From Octodonta nipae (taxonomy: Eukaryota; Arthropoda; Insecta; Coleoptera; Chrysomelidae), in NCBI GenBank assembly GCA_034190945.1, contig CM067222.1:44930643-44994642 (forward strand): DNA of 64,000 nt. Reading direction: 5' to 3'. Below the pieces are notes generated by a model. It was not told the origin of the DNA. It searched no databases and saw only the letters and a list, made by a program, of their open reading frames with translations. Numbering within the stretch: position 1 is the first letter of the stretch; every line of letters begins with the position of its first letter. Of the stretch, positions 54,485 to 64,000 are shown in pieces. The position numbers and the translations under genes are program-made.

Positions 54485-54815
54485 TGTTTTTAAGTAATCT
54501 TAAAAAACTTATAACTCAAGAAAAATTAAAAAAATAAAACGAAAGGAATAAGTGGCGCAAATATAAAAGTGAATACAAAAAAATTGATAAGGAAACTAGA
54601 TACAAACTCATAGTAAAATAGAAAAAAGTAATGACGAGAAGAAATGAAACAGAGAACAGGTAAAGAAGAAATTATAATGAAAAAATATTCATAAGCTGCT
54701 ATATATTCAATCACGACTACCCTATATGAAATTGTTAATATAAGAGACCCGAGGAGAAAAAGTAACAAAAAGGAAGGAAATATGATAACGACTAGATGTG
54801 AGAAAAATGTAAATC
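54485..54815. other. AT-rich DNA, no feature seen
   Basis: Nothing recognised; the long minus-strand frame here is Phe- and Leu-rich AT translation. Confidence 0.35.
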
Positions 54816-54824
54816 GAATTTGAA

Positions 54825-54975
54825 AAATTAATGCATAGAACATTCGAAGTATACAATGCAAACTAATGGAACTAGAGTAAGATTATGAAAACGCATATAT
54901 TAGCAGTATCTGAAACGAAAAACAAAAAGAAATAAGAATAACAAAACCAATAACGGACATATACAGTGGATTCTC
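54825..54975 (+). mobile_element. LINE endonuclease (EEP) N-terminal piece
   Basis: Plus-strand NIRSIQCKLMELE, then SETKN-like and YSGF-like segments, fit the start of the apurinic-type endonuclease of RTE/jockey LINEs (W/N-V/I-R-S-L then ETK then YSG). It is short and stop-containing. Confidence 0.4.
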
Positions 54976-54989
54976 TTCCTATTCTTTTG

Positions 54990-55990
54990 TTTTTCGTTTT
55001 AGAGATCGTTTGGTTCTTAAGTTTTCGCGGGTACTAAATGTAATAGGTTGTTCAGTTCATTAAGGATTTCTCTTCTATCTGTTAGTTCTTGGTTCATTTA
55101 AGTGGGATTATTGCCTTCTTTTTGATACTAAGGAGTTTTTTAAAAACTTCTGATTCGTTGTTTCTCTCAAATGTCCCATTTATTACTTTGGTGTTATGTT
55201 TCTTAATGCATTTAAATAATTCATGCCTTATCAATTTATTCTGTTCTACCTAGGAAAACTACTAGATTCATCTCGTTATCTACTGTTAACTTTCACAATT
55301 TTCGTACAGTGTTTTTTTTGTTGTCGGTTATTTTCTTTGTTGGAACTTTGTGATGTTCAAGTATTTCAATTAGCAGCTTTCTGAATATTTTTGTGAGCTC
55401 GTGCAGCTCCAGTAATATTTTCTGTTCTGGTATTTTATCAAAGTTATCATTCCCTTGCATTCTTTCTTTGTTCTGAGTTATATTGGATGAATGTTTTTGT
55501 CCCTCGTTCTTTGTTCTGAATGCTTACCAGTTTTTACGTCCCTCTATTCGGTGTTTACTACCTCTGTTAACTTTATTCACCACTGACATATATTGCACTA
55601 ACAAAGGATGATTAAATACTCCTCGACTATTTTTGGACTGGTAGTCTTATGAAAACGGTGTTCATACCCACAATTTGTTTCTTTCCAAAAAGTTTAGCAA
55701 CATTTTTCCTTTTTTAGCTTCACCCAAGACAGCATTCACTCATTTTCGATTCTTGTTCATTTTGTCGTTTGTCCATTTTGGCGGCAAAATATCCTATTAT
55801 TAGTATACAGTTACAAAGATTCTTGTATATGGCTTTACCAATAGTTCATAAAATGCTTTGACCTCTTCATCTTTTTGTTCTGCTGTGGGCGTGTGGAGTT
55901 GGATTATCTTAACACTGTCATTTTTGGTTCGCAGCATTGTGAGGTACGTAAATCAGTCAATTTCTTATAAATGGGAAATTCATTGAGCTT
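54990..55990 (-). mobile_element. RTE-like LINE, endonuclease C-part to start of RT
   Basis: Read on the minus strand, VKIIQLHTPTAEQKDEEVKA and FYELL (about 55830-55900) match the QVYAPT...EVE-FY block of RTE endonucleases. Further on, NFLERNKLWV (about 55690) and DRREILNELNNLLH (about 55050-55090) lie in the order expected before the RT domain. Many stops. The N-terminal endonuclease piece at 54.83 kb lies next to it on the opposite strand. Confidence 0.55.
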
Positions 55991-56144
55991 AAGTTGATAA
56001 TTACCTTTATAGTACAGCCCGCTTTACACTAAATCATATTTTCCTCAGTTCTTATTACTTCGCTCAGACCATTTACATCCCATGTCACTTTTAGTTGATC
56101 TTTTAATTCTACTATATTCATATAGCGTTTAATTTGACATTACT

Positions 56145-56305
56145 GAATTATTCACCGTAATAAAACCGAACGAACAAACATTTAGCAAAAAACATATTTC
56201 TAATCTTTACGATTACTGATACACAACTAAGCAAATTTTTGATGTGGAAATAAGAAAAAAAGATTTATTTTCGATGTAAAGATTGTTCTTGAACCCACAG
56301 AAAAT
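56145..56305 (+). repeat. LTR with internal deletion (left member of a pair)
   Basis: ATTCACCGTAATAAAACCGA, TTTAGCAAAAAACATATTTC, TACGATTACTGATACACAAC and GAACCCACAGAAAAT align with 58046-58290. The segment between ACACAAC and the 3' third is missing here, about 100 bases. Confidence 0.65.
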
Positions 56306-56309
56306 TGTA

Positions 56310-58040
56310 GTGTGGGAAGTGGAATTATATGGGTTTTCAATTCTCAAATTATTTTGGCAACTACGAGAAATTATGTCAGATCCTGGAAAAACAACAAAAA
56401 GGAGACGCAAATTCGAAAAAAAATGAAATTAAGGTTATTGAGAATAATTTATAGAATTTTGCGACAACTATGTATGAGTATCACCATGAAAAATAAACAA
56501 GAAAATCTAATCGAAGGGTTATTTTCCAAGTTGATCAAAATATCAGTATTAAAAAGATAAACTTAAAATATTAGGATAAAAATAGCAGGCAGATGAATTA
56601 AAAAGGCAAGATCATTCAAAAATGCAAAATGAACAATTAGAACAACTAATGCAATTTGCAATACTGGGTAACAAAGCAGTTGATCAGAAATTCAGATTGT
56701 GGAATCAAAAATACAGGAAATAAACGATGAAATAAAGGTCGAAACCAAAGTAGATGGCACCGATTCTATCGAAAGCAAGGTACAGGAACAAATGGCTGAC
56801 GCAGAGTAGAGACTGAAATCTCGGAGAGAGTTTGGGAAAGCAGTGATGGCAGAAAAACCAAGTTCCAACTGGTAGTCCTAAAGAAAAAGGTAACTGCCGT
56901 CTTTACCGAAGGACATAATAGGAGGTACCTGGGCACGAATAAAACTAAAATATTACTGGGTAAATTTCTTCGAAGACGTCAGAGCCTGGTGCCGGAAATG
57001 TGATACTTGTGCTGCCTGTAAGGGCCCGAAGATCACGACAAAGGACAGAGTGCAGCAATACAATGTGGGCGTCCCAGTTGAAAGACTACAGACATCCCTG
57101 GTCGAAATTTTTTTTCTCCATATGAGTAAACTGAGAATTATAGTTAAACAGATAACAAATCCATCTAAGGGGTGGCCGTTATGGACAAATTATTTCCAGG
57201 ATAGTAAAAAAACTGGTCATATGAGTTGCATACGTCGTACTCAATCGGGAGGCAATTAAGATGGCAACTTGTTGGTGGATCCGCTATTCAGCAGGTTTAA
57301 TGTCCCGTTCGAGTTACATTGGGACTAAGAACTTGCAATCTAATGTATTCTAGAAGGTCTCTACGATGTTAGGCACCAAGAAAAACGAGAACCACAACCT
57401 TGCATTCACAATCTGTCGGAAATCTTGGAACATTCAACAGGATCTTGGTACAACATCTATCCAAGGTCGTTCCCAACAACCAGCGTAATTAGGATATGCA
57501 TATTCCCCTATAGATGTTGGCCTATCGCTCAGCCGTACACGACAGCCAATGTTGGCCGTGGAACTAGTTAAATAAGTAGGTGTATATATAAAGTTGTATA
57601 TATAAAGTGGTTGAGATCAGGAGCTTGCATAGAACAAGTATTGGTACCTGAATAGAAAAGTGACGTCATTTTGGATATTGTTTACGAAGTGGCTCAAAAA
57701 TTATCAGAAATAATTGTTATATAGCGTATAGGGTGGAGTAGAACCACAAAAAAATTATAGGGTGAAGCACAGGATGGTTGCACTATGGTATGGCAAAGTT
57801 ACAGGTATACAAGGTAGTTCCAAAAAATGTTAAATAAAATTGTTATATAATGTGGCCCATAAGCACTTGCAGTTTGGATGAAATGTATTCGGGATTGGTA
57901 GATTTATAAATATGTTAGGTGGTTTAACAAAGTTAGTTATATTGGATGTTTCACAAGCTATTTCTTTTTGCAGAGAATTCTACTTTCCATACGCAGGTAA
58001 GACCGCGGATAACAGCTAGTTACTTATGAGGAATTCTTTC
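56310..58040 (+). mobile_element. Deleted Ty3/gypsy-like internal region: Gag coiled coil and integrase
   Basis: 56620-56820 translates to a Glu- and Gln-rich coiled coil (NEQLEQLMQFAILGNKAVD, EAKVDGTDSIESKVQEQ-like), as in the Gag of some gypsy families. At 56930-57070 the integrase zinc domain follows: EDVRAWCRKCDTCAACKG and VQQYNVGVPVERLQ. RFNVPFELHWD near 57300 is part of the catalytic core. Protease, RT and RNase H are missing. From 57575 to 57960 it is interrupted by CAGGGTG-type satellite. Confidence 0.65.
57575..57960 (+). repeat. Degenerate CAGGGTG-family satellite
   Basis: TATAGGGTGGAGTAGAA, TATAGGGTGAAGCACAGG and GGTAGTTCCAAAAAATGTTA echo the array at 62.75-63.45 kb in the same orientation. 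Confidence 0.55.
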
Positions 58041-58045
58041 AAAAT

Positions 58046-58292
58046 TATTCACCGCAATAAAAACCGATCAAACAAACGTTTAGCAAAAAACGTATTTCTT
58101 TGCGATTACAGATATACAACGATGGACAGAAATTTGGAGTATTCCAGGGCAACTGATATGGATTATAAATATGACCGCACGGTAGGAACAGGGGAGTACA
58201 TTTGATGCATGTCTCTTAGTGTAAAAAAAATAATGTGTTATAGATTGTGAATTTTTGGTGTGAAAATAAAGAAGATTGTTTTTGAACCCACA
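58046..58292 (+). repeat. LTR (right member of the pair)
   Basis: ATTCACCGCAATAAAAACCG, TTTAGCAAAAAACGTATTTC, ACGATGGACAGAAATTTGGA, GTGTGAAAATAAAGAAGATT and GAACCCACAG. It is the fuller version of the repeat at 56.15 kb. Confidence 0.65.
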
Positions 58293-58299
58293 GAAAATA

Positions 58300-59180
58300 T
58301 ATAACAATATAACTGTTAATTATACCTGTAAATATAAATGCATATATAAAAAATTAATACTAACAAAAATTTCAGCTATTACACACAATAAGAACTTCTA
58401 ACGCATTAATATAATGTTTAAGCCTAATTCTTTAAGGAATGAACAAAAAAGGTTATAGGGGTCTATTATTTAAGTCCAGACATATCTTAGCTATTCATAG
58501 TAAATCGTAGTAAAATAGTATTAATGTCCATAGGTATTTAATTCTTCAAAAAAGATTTGTAACCGGATATAAAAATAACTATAAAATCCTTACAAAAAAT
58601 GTCTGACACGCCTAAAGAAAGGTCGTTAAAAAAGAAGACAACACAGAAACTGCCTTCACTGTATTCTGAAAATTATTTTGTGGTTATTTTCTAAATACTG
58701 CTTTAAAAAATATAAACATTAGAATTAAATGATTTCTATTTAATTTCTTCGACAGATTTTAGGTTCAACATACATTAGTACCTGGGGCCCAGGCTGCACC
58801 CGTGATTTCAATTTTCTCCAACTTTGATGAGTATATGTATATAAATATAAATAGGCAAATATAAAAAAGTTCAAGTAACTTTTATTCTCTGTTAACATTT
58901 TTGTTTGTTTAGTAGCTTTAGTGTTATCAATAAAAGAATTGAAAACAATTAGTATTATTTAATTAATTACTATCAACTAATTGCAGTAGAATAAAACATG
59001 TTCAAGGAAATAAGAACCTCCTAACCACTACCGCAAACCGAACTAACAGCTTCACATGTTTCCAGTTACGTACTGCAGTGTGGGATTTGAACCACTAAAA
59101 CACCACCATCGGCCTCTTGGTACCTGGAACCATTGCGACATATAACTTTAGGTGCACCGACGTATACCCACTACCCTTCT
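58300..59180. other. No gene; LTR-like patch at about 58830-58945
   Basis: TATAAATAGGCAAATAT and TTGTTTGTTTAGTAGCTTTA resemble the LTR remnant at 7.64 kb (TATAAATAGGCAACTAC, TTGTTTAGTAGCTATTGATA). The rest is unrecognised AT-rich DNA. Confidence 0.4.
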
Positions 59181-59189
59181 AAAACTACA

Positions 59190-60455
59190 AGCATGGTTCA
59201 GAATTCTTGATCTTCTGTTTCTTTACAATGAATGACGTTCCAACGAAGTCGATTATGTGGCCCCAACTCTGGCGTTCGCGTAACATGAACTTTATGACGT
59301 TTTCGGTCCTCGGTTTTCGTGCCCTTCCCCATTGAGCCTAAGCCTTTCCCTCTCGGAGCCCCACATTTCACAAAAAAGAACGGTATGCTTCGGGGTGTCC
59401 ACCGCTCCGCAATAAACACAAACATCGCCATCCGCTCTCCTCATTCGGCCAGGGGCGCATCCAAGGGGCGGCGATGAGAGCTACTAAGTTAGTAAGTTTA
59501 ATATTAAAACGAGGTAATCATCACTCCAAGAACCTAAAACAAGGTAACTTCTATGGTTTTAAAACTCAGATCGACTAATATGTAACAGCCCAAGAAATAT
59601 GTGTTTAAAAAATTATATTTAGCTAAAATTAGTACAGAATATCGCTCCCCGTGAAGCATTCGACACAAGTAAGCTCTGAAACACCCATGCCCCGCTATGA
59701 AATGGGTTAACATACGAGAGACTTTGTCGTCATTCGCCTGCCACCTTATTCTGCCACATTTCAGTTGGTCTTTCTGTCTCTCTCTCTCTCTCTTTGCCGT
59801 TCTCGACCCATTCACATTCGAGAAAAGTCTAGGCATCGTCGCTCTCATTTTACTCGCCAAAGGCGTTACGAGCCTCACATGGTTATTAAAAATATGCTTG
59901 TGGTCCAGGCCAGGAGTACCCCCAGGTACTTTACCGCCTTCCCTGGCAGTACCGCCCGAAGACTGCATCCCTCCCCTTGGCAGCGGACCTTTCATATTGA
60001 CCACGACCGTCTTATCATCGGCCACTTCCAAAAGGTCGTCGACCATCTAACTCATCACCCTTTCATAATATCTTCTTTTCGATTCGCCCTGACCACTATC
60101 GAGAGGTCATCCGCGTAGGCTATATAAGATGTTCCATAAAATGGGTCCAAGGACCGACCCCTGCGGTACCCGCTGTGTGAGAACTTTAGTGGATCCTTTC
60201 CCGTATTGAATCCTTCGATCTGTGAAATAGTCCTTGATTATATTCATGACGTAGTCGCTAGTCACCAGTTCTTCTAATCTATTTATGATTTTCTGCCACC
60301 CCGCGGTGTTAAAAACGTTTTTAATGTCAACATTTATCAGGGCCAGCCATCTACACTCTCCATCTTCAACTAAACTCATAATAAGTGAACTAGAAATTAT
60401 GCAAGCACTGAAGATGGCATAGTAATAGAAAGCATCAAAAAAAAAGGACAAAACA
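59190..60455 (-). mobile_element. R1-like LINE fragment: RT to C-terminal zinc motif
   Basis: Read on the minus strand, LALINVDIKNVFNTAGWQKI and VPQGSVLGPILWNILY (60140-60350) are RT motifs of the R1 clade. AYADDLSIVV lies at about 60095-60122, just past a frame shift. LTHFIAGHGCFRAYLCRMLH (about 59660-59720) and a downstream cysteine cluster with CGAVDTPKHTV and ER-L motifs (59340-59410) are the C-terminal block that ends R1-type proteins. A short TC/CT run (59774-59795) and about 220 unrelated bases separate the pieces. Dead by frame shifts. Confidence 0.7.
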
Positions 60456-60459
60456 TCAT

Positions 60460-61395
60460 AAAATTATTAAAAACAGTATTTACAATGGCATATAAATGAA
60501 AGATTAAAAGAGTTATACAATCAAGGGGAAGAGCAAAAGAGTACTGAAGCAGGTGACGGTATTAAATATTCTTCTATCAAGCTCTAGTTGTTGTCCATTC
60601 TACTGTATGGTTACTAGGGCTGATTAATACGTGGTTGTCAACGTTCAAATTGGCCACGTGTTTTTCGGAAATGTCCCTCTTTCCTTAACTCTAAGAAGTT
60701 ATACTTTAGAGGTAATTCTTAGAATGTGATACGTTAAACGATTATATACGCATACAATTAAATTTGTTTTAAACCACATTTGACGAAATAGGCTATTTTA
60801 TGTAAAAACCCAAAATAGCTCAACATTTTTCTTATTTAGCAATTAGAAAGGTTTATATGTAGCGAATGAGGATAAACACTGGAATCTAATAGAAATTTTC
60901 GAAATTTCCAGTTTTCTGGAACACCCTGTGTAAATTAACAGTACAACCCTTAAGTCTTAATAGGAGGAGGTTATCAATTCATCATCATGTTTTTTATGTA
61001 TGCTCAGTGATTAGGCAAAAACGGCTTGAGCAAATTGGATGATTTAAAAGGCATTATATTAAGGAATATTACAGAAAGGTACCATATAATTTTCCACACC
61101 CTGAAATTTACGGTTTTCCAGATAATCAGAAAAAACAGTAATTAAGGGACTACATTTCAGTGAATTTCAATAAATCTACACTGTTTTCTCTAAAATGGCT
61201 CAACCAATTTTAGTATTTTAAATTATATTCTACAAAGAGATGTTCCATCTTGATTCCGTATAATTATCTATAACGTAAACATCAATGTAAATGTCAAATT
61301 TTCATCATAAATTTCTAGCTTAAGTGTTTGTAACGGTTTTCATTGCAGTGGAGGGAAATGGCACAAAATATTCCATTAGTGTATCGGAAAGATTT
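60460..61395. other. No gene seen; CACCCTGT-type repeats
   Basis: GGAACACCCTGTGTAAATTA (60910) and CCACACCCTGAAATTTACG (61096) are dispersed repeat phrases. Nothing coding is recognised. Confidence 0.4.
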
Positions 61396-61401
61396 TTTTT
61401 A

Positions 61402-61561
61402 TACTCTCTTCGAGGTGTCATTCCTTTGTACGCAAGACAATATATATTATATATAAATATAATATATATTGTTTCTGGTCGGGAACCTTCATCAGTTGCG
61501 CTTCCCACAATTGAATGTCCTCTCGAACACTTCTTTATGCATTTGATGCATTTCGAAATTT
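61402..61561 (-). repeat. Inverted unit at the left edge of the 326-bp array
   Basis: ATACTCTCTTCGAGGTGTCA, TTGTACGCAAGACAATATAT, TTCCCACAATTGAATGTCCT and TTTATGCATTTGATGCATTT are the reverse complement of the array unit body, so the first unit faces the rest. Confidence 0.9.
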
Positions 61562-61612
61562 TTAAGACCGGTGTCTTGCCATGATAGTATTCAGACAAAG
61601 TAACCATCGTGA

Positions 61613-62690
61613 ATTCTGTCCTAGAAGTTAAGGGAGAACAGCTACACGGCTTTCATCTCTGTGTACTGATTCTCTTGAAAATCCTAGATGTCGGTCTTAC
61701 ATCTCGCGTCTTCAAATAACGAAATATCAAATGCATAAAGAAGTGTTCGAGAGGACATTCAATTGTGGGAAGCGCAACTGATGAAGGTTCCCGACCAGAA
61801 ACAATATATATTATATTTATATATAATATATATTGTCTTGCGTACAAAGGAATGACACCTCGAAGAGAGTATTCAATATCTCTGACAGGTGAAGTAACCT
61901 GAAAAATTTTATCGTGACATTCTGTCCTAGGAGTTAAGGGAGAACAGCAATTACACGTAACGGCTCCAGATTCGGAATCTCTGTGTACTGATTCTCTTGA
62001 AAATCCTAGATGTCGGTCTTACATCTCGCGTCTTGAAATTTAACGAAATGCATCAAATGCATAAAGAAGTGTTCGAGAGGACATTCAATTGTGGGAAGCG
62101 CAACTGATGAAGGTTCCCGACCAGAAACAATATATATTATATTTATATATAATATATATTGTCTTGCGTACAAAGGAATGACACCTCGAAGAGAGTATTC
62201 AATATCTCTGACAGGTGAAGTAACCTGAAAAATTTTATCGTGACATTCTGTCCTAGGAGTTAAGGGAGAACAGCAATTACACGGAACGGCTCCAGATTCG
62301 GAATCTCTGTGTACTGATTCTCTTGAAAATCCTAGATGTCGGTCTTACATCTCGCGTCTTCAAATTTAACGAAATGCATCAAATGCATAAAGAAATGTTC
62401 GAGAGGACATTCAATTGTGGGAAGCGCAACTGATGAAGGTTCCCGACCAGAAACAATATATATTATATTTATATATAATATATATTGTCTTGCGTACAAA
62501 GGAATGACACCTCGAAGAGAGTATTCAATATCTCTGACAGGTGAAGTAACCTGAAAAATTTTATCGTGACATTCTGTCCTAGGAGTTAAGGGAGAACAGC
62601 AATTACACGGAACGGCTCCAGATTCGGAATCTCTGTGTACTGATTCTCTTGAAAATCCTAGATGTCGGTCTTACATCTCGCGTCTTCAGA
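61613..62690 (+). repeat. Tandem array of 326-bp units with AT hairpin
   Basis: Units begin ATTCTGTCCTAG at 61613, 61919, 62245 and 62571, with spacings of 306, 326 and 326 bases and the last one partial. Each holds a palindrome arm (GATGTCGGTCTTACATCTCG), a body (ACATTCAATTGTGGGAAGCG), and an AT-only palindrome of about 37 bases between AACAATATATATTATATT and TATATATTGT. TTGCGTACAAAGGAATGACA and ATCTCTGACAGGTGAAGTAA follow. The full units are almost identical, implying recent amplification. No gene is encoded; frames crossing it are repeat. Confidence 0.95.
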
Positions 62691-62749
62691 TTTTTTTTAG
62701 GTGAGCGATCTTTTCTATATGGTATACGGTGTGTGCGTGCATCGAAATT

Positions 62750-63450
62750 CAAACAGCAAGCAATATGCGCAGTTGAAATATTGGGTGAAGTAAAATTACA
62801 GTTAGATAGGTGGGTTCCAAAAATCTTACAAATAAATTTGATATTGTGTGGTACATAAGCAGTTCTTTGTATATATAGAATGGTTGAAAATATAAGGTGA
62901 AATAGACAGGTTGGTTCAAAAAATGTTGTATAGGGTGGTATCTAAGTAGTTGCCAATTCAAGCTGGTTGAAATAAGAGTGAAGTAAAAATATAGTTAAAC
63001 AGAGTGAATAAAAAAAATTTTAAAATGGTTAAATGAGCAATAATATGCAGTAAGCATATTCGAATTATAGGGCGGAGAGTTCAAAAAATATGAGAAGCTG
63101 TTGCACATACAGGATGATTGAAATATAAGGTAGAATGAAATTATAGTTATACAGGGTGGTTAAAAAAATCTTATATAGTGAGGAACATAAGTAGTTGCTT
63201 ATACTTGGCATATTGGGAGAGGTAAAATTATAAGTATACAGGATGATTTAAACAATAGAAAAATAGAAACTGTCAATAGGGTGGAGAATTAATACTTATA
63301 CAGGGCGGTTGCAACATCGTGTACAGTTTAATTATAGTTGTACAGGGTGATTCAGAAAATGATAGACAAATAATTTATAATGTGTGACCAATACACCGAA
63401 ACATATACAGGGTGGTTGCAACATAGGATGAATTACAGTTATATTTATAG
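62750..63450 (+). repeat. Degenerate CAGGGTG-family satellite, about 100-bp units
   Basis: The order GGTTGAAATATAAGGT-GAA, ATTATAGTTATACAGGGTGG, TTCAAAAAATGTTA, GTGGTACATAAGTAGTTG recurs roughly every 85-110 bases. TACAGGGTGGTT-like phrases occur at 63110, 63152, 63238, 63300, 63342 and 63406. Units are strongly diverged, so this is an old array. It joins the 326-bp array without spacer. Confidence 0.75.
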
Positions 63451-63454
63451 AAAG

Positions 63455-64000
63455 TGGGCCCAATAATACAACAAATAAAAAAGTTGGATATTATAAACAA
63501 ATACAAAATAAAGAGATAGAGAGTTTAAAAAAATATGCCAGAAAATAGTAATTGATTACACACAGTTTCTATACAGTTTTTATTTTAAGCCAGTTGAAGT
63601 TGATTCTTTTTCAAATATAAATTATTATGTTTGGGTTCAATTGTGTATTTTAGATGAACAATTAATTTTCCAATAAAATTTATTGGGTTTTGTCTATTCA
63701 TGGATCCCCTAGAACACGCTAATTATATTTTCATATATATTACAATGCTATTGTTATTTTCTTATTATTTTTGTCACGCCAAAAATAAACAAAATCGTAT
63801 ATCCTCATGTCTACAAATTCTAAAGTTCAAAGAAAAAAGTCACTATCTTTAAATGTGTATCTATCTAAACGTGTCGGTATTTTTTAGAAGCAGAACTTGC
63901 CTGAATTTTAAGAGCGATCACTTCTTTGAACCATGCCGCTATCAGTTAGTTCTTCTGGGACGAAAAACAGATTTAATGAAACTTATTTACTGTATTTGGT
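63455..64000. other. AT-rich DNA, no gene seen
   Basis: Nothing recognised up to the end of the window. Confidence 0.4.

Noticed and set aside
54526..54861. 111-codon Phe/Leu/Ile-rich frame that looks like a membrane protein
   Set aside because: The hydrophobicity comes from reading an A-rich strand backwards; no family match and next to LINE debris.
59534..60118. Overlapping plus- and minus-strand frames of 117-170 codons
   Set aside because: They overlie a decayed R1-like LINE on the minus strand. Only the LTHFIAGHGCFRAYL part of the minus frame is real element coding; the rest is out of frame.
61324..62554. Several 60-95 codon frames in both directions
   Set aside because: They are translations of the 326-bp repeat and its inverted unit, which is why the same peptides recur.
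61402..62690. CRISPR-like array
   Set aside because: The units are 326-bp contiguous tandem repeats without unique spacers, in a eukaryotic context.

Overview
The window is AT-rich, repeat-dense nuclear DNA of an arthropod, most likely an insect. The evidence is the mobile-element complement: an env-bearing errantivirus-type Ty3/gypsy element, Penelope-like, R1-like and R2/R4-like retroelements, hAT and Tc1/mariner DNA elements, and dispersed repeats carrying the ACAGGGTG motif. I cannot name the order or species. I see no host protein-coding gene, rRNA or tRNA gene that can be supported; unspliced reading cannot exclude short host exons in the AT-rich gaps.

The one nearly complete gene set is on the minus strand at about 10.34-18.34 kb. 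It is an 8-kb endogenous errantivirus-like provirus with two nearly identical LTRs, a tRNA-Ser-type primer site, gag, pol (protease, reverse transcriptase, RNase H, integrase), env and a polypurine tract, sitting in a (TA)n tract. Env is open over its whole length and pol is open from mid-protease to the end. Three single-base losses in or beside homopolymers break gag and the start of pol, and the reverse transcriptase seems to lack about ten residues in frame. The layout implies gag-to-pol expression by -1 frameshifting and env expression from a spliced RNA.

Everything else with coding character is a broken mobile element. These are Penelope-like GIY-YIG remnants (6.8, 31.7-32.5, 53.8 kb), REL-endonuclease LINE remnants (19.9-20.6 and 33.5-36.6 kb), a 5'-truncated LINE with a long RT frame (51.6-52.9 kb, minus), R1-like remnants (59.2-60.45 kb, minus), RTE-like pieces (46.3, 48.0, 51.0, 54.8-56.0 kb), and deleted gypsy-type elements (30.0-31.3, 45.7, 56.1-58.3 kb). 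DNA elements with readable ends and target duplications are a 180-bp TA-flanked MITE (3.46 kb), a 380-bp hAT (8.98 kb), an 837-bp hAT carrying a foldback element (25.19 kb), and a mariner-like element containing a solo LTR (42.49-43.77 kb).

Structural repeats make up much of the rest. There is a roughly 2-kb imperfect inverted repeat (21.2-23.35 kb) and a pair of ~560-bp inverted arms around the REL-LINE remnant (32.57-37.5 kb). Two copies of an unclassified element have GGTTCCGT-type ends and internal 245-285-bp repeats (26.1-28.4 and 38.5-40.1 kb). A 326-bp hairpin-bearing tandem array lies at 61.4-62.7 kb with a lone relative at 23.75 kb, and a degenerate ~100-bp satellite lies in opposite orientations near the two ends of the window.
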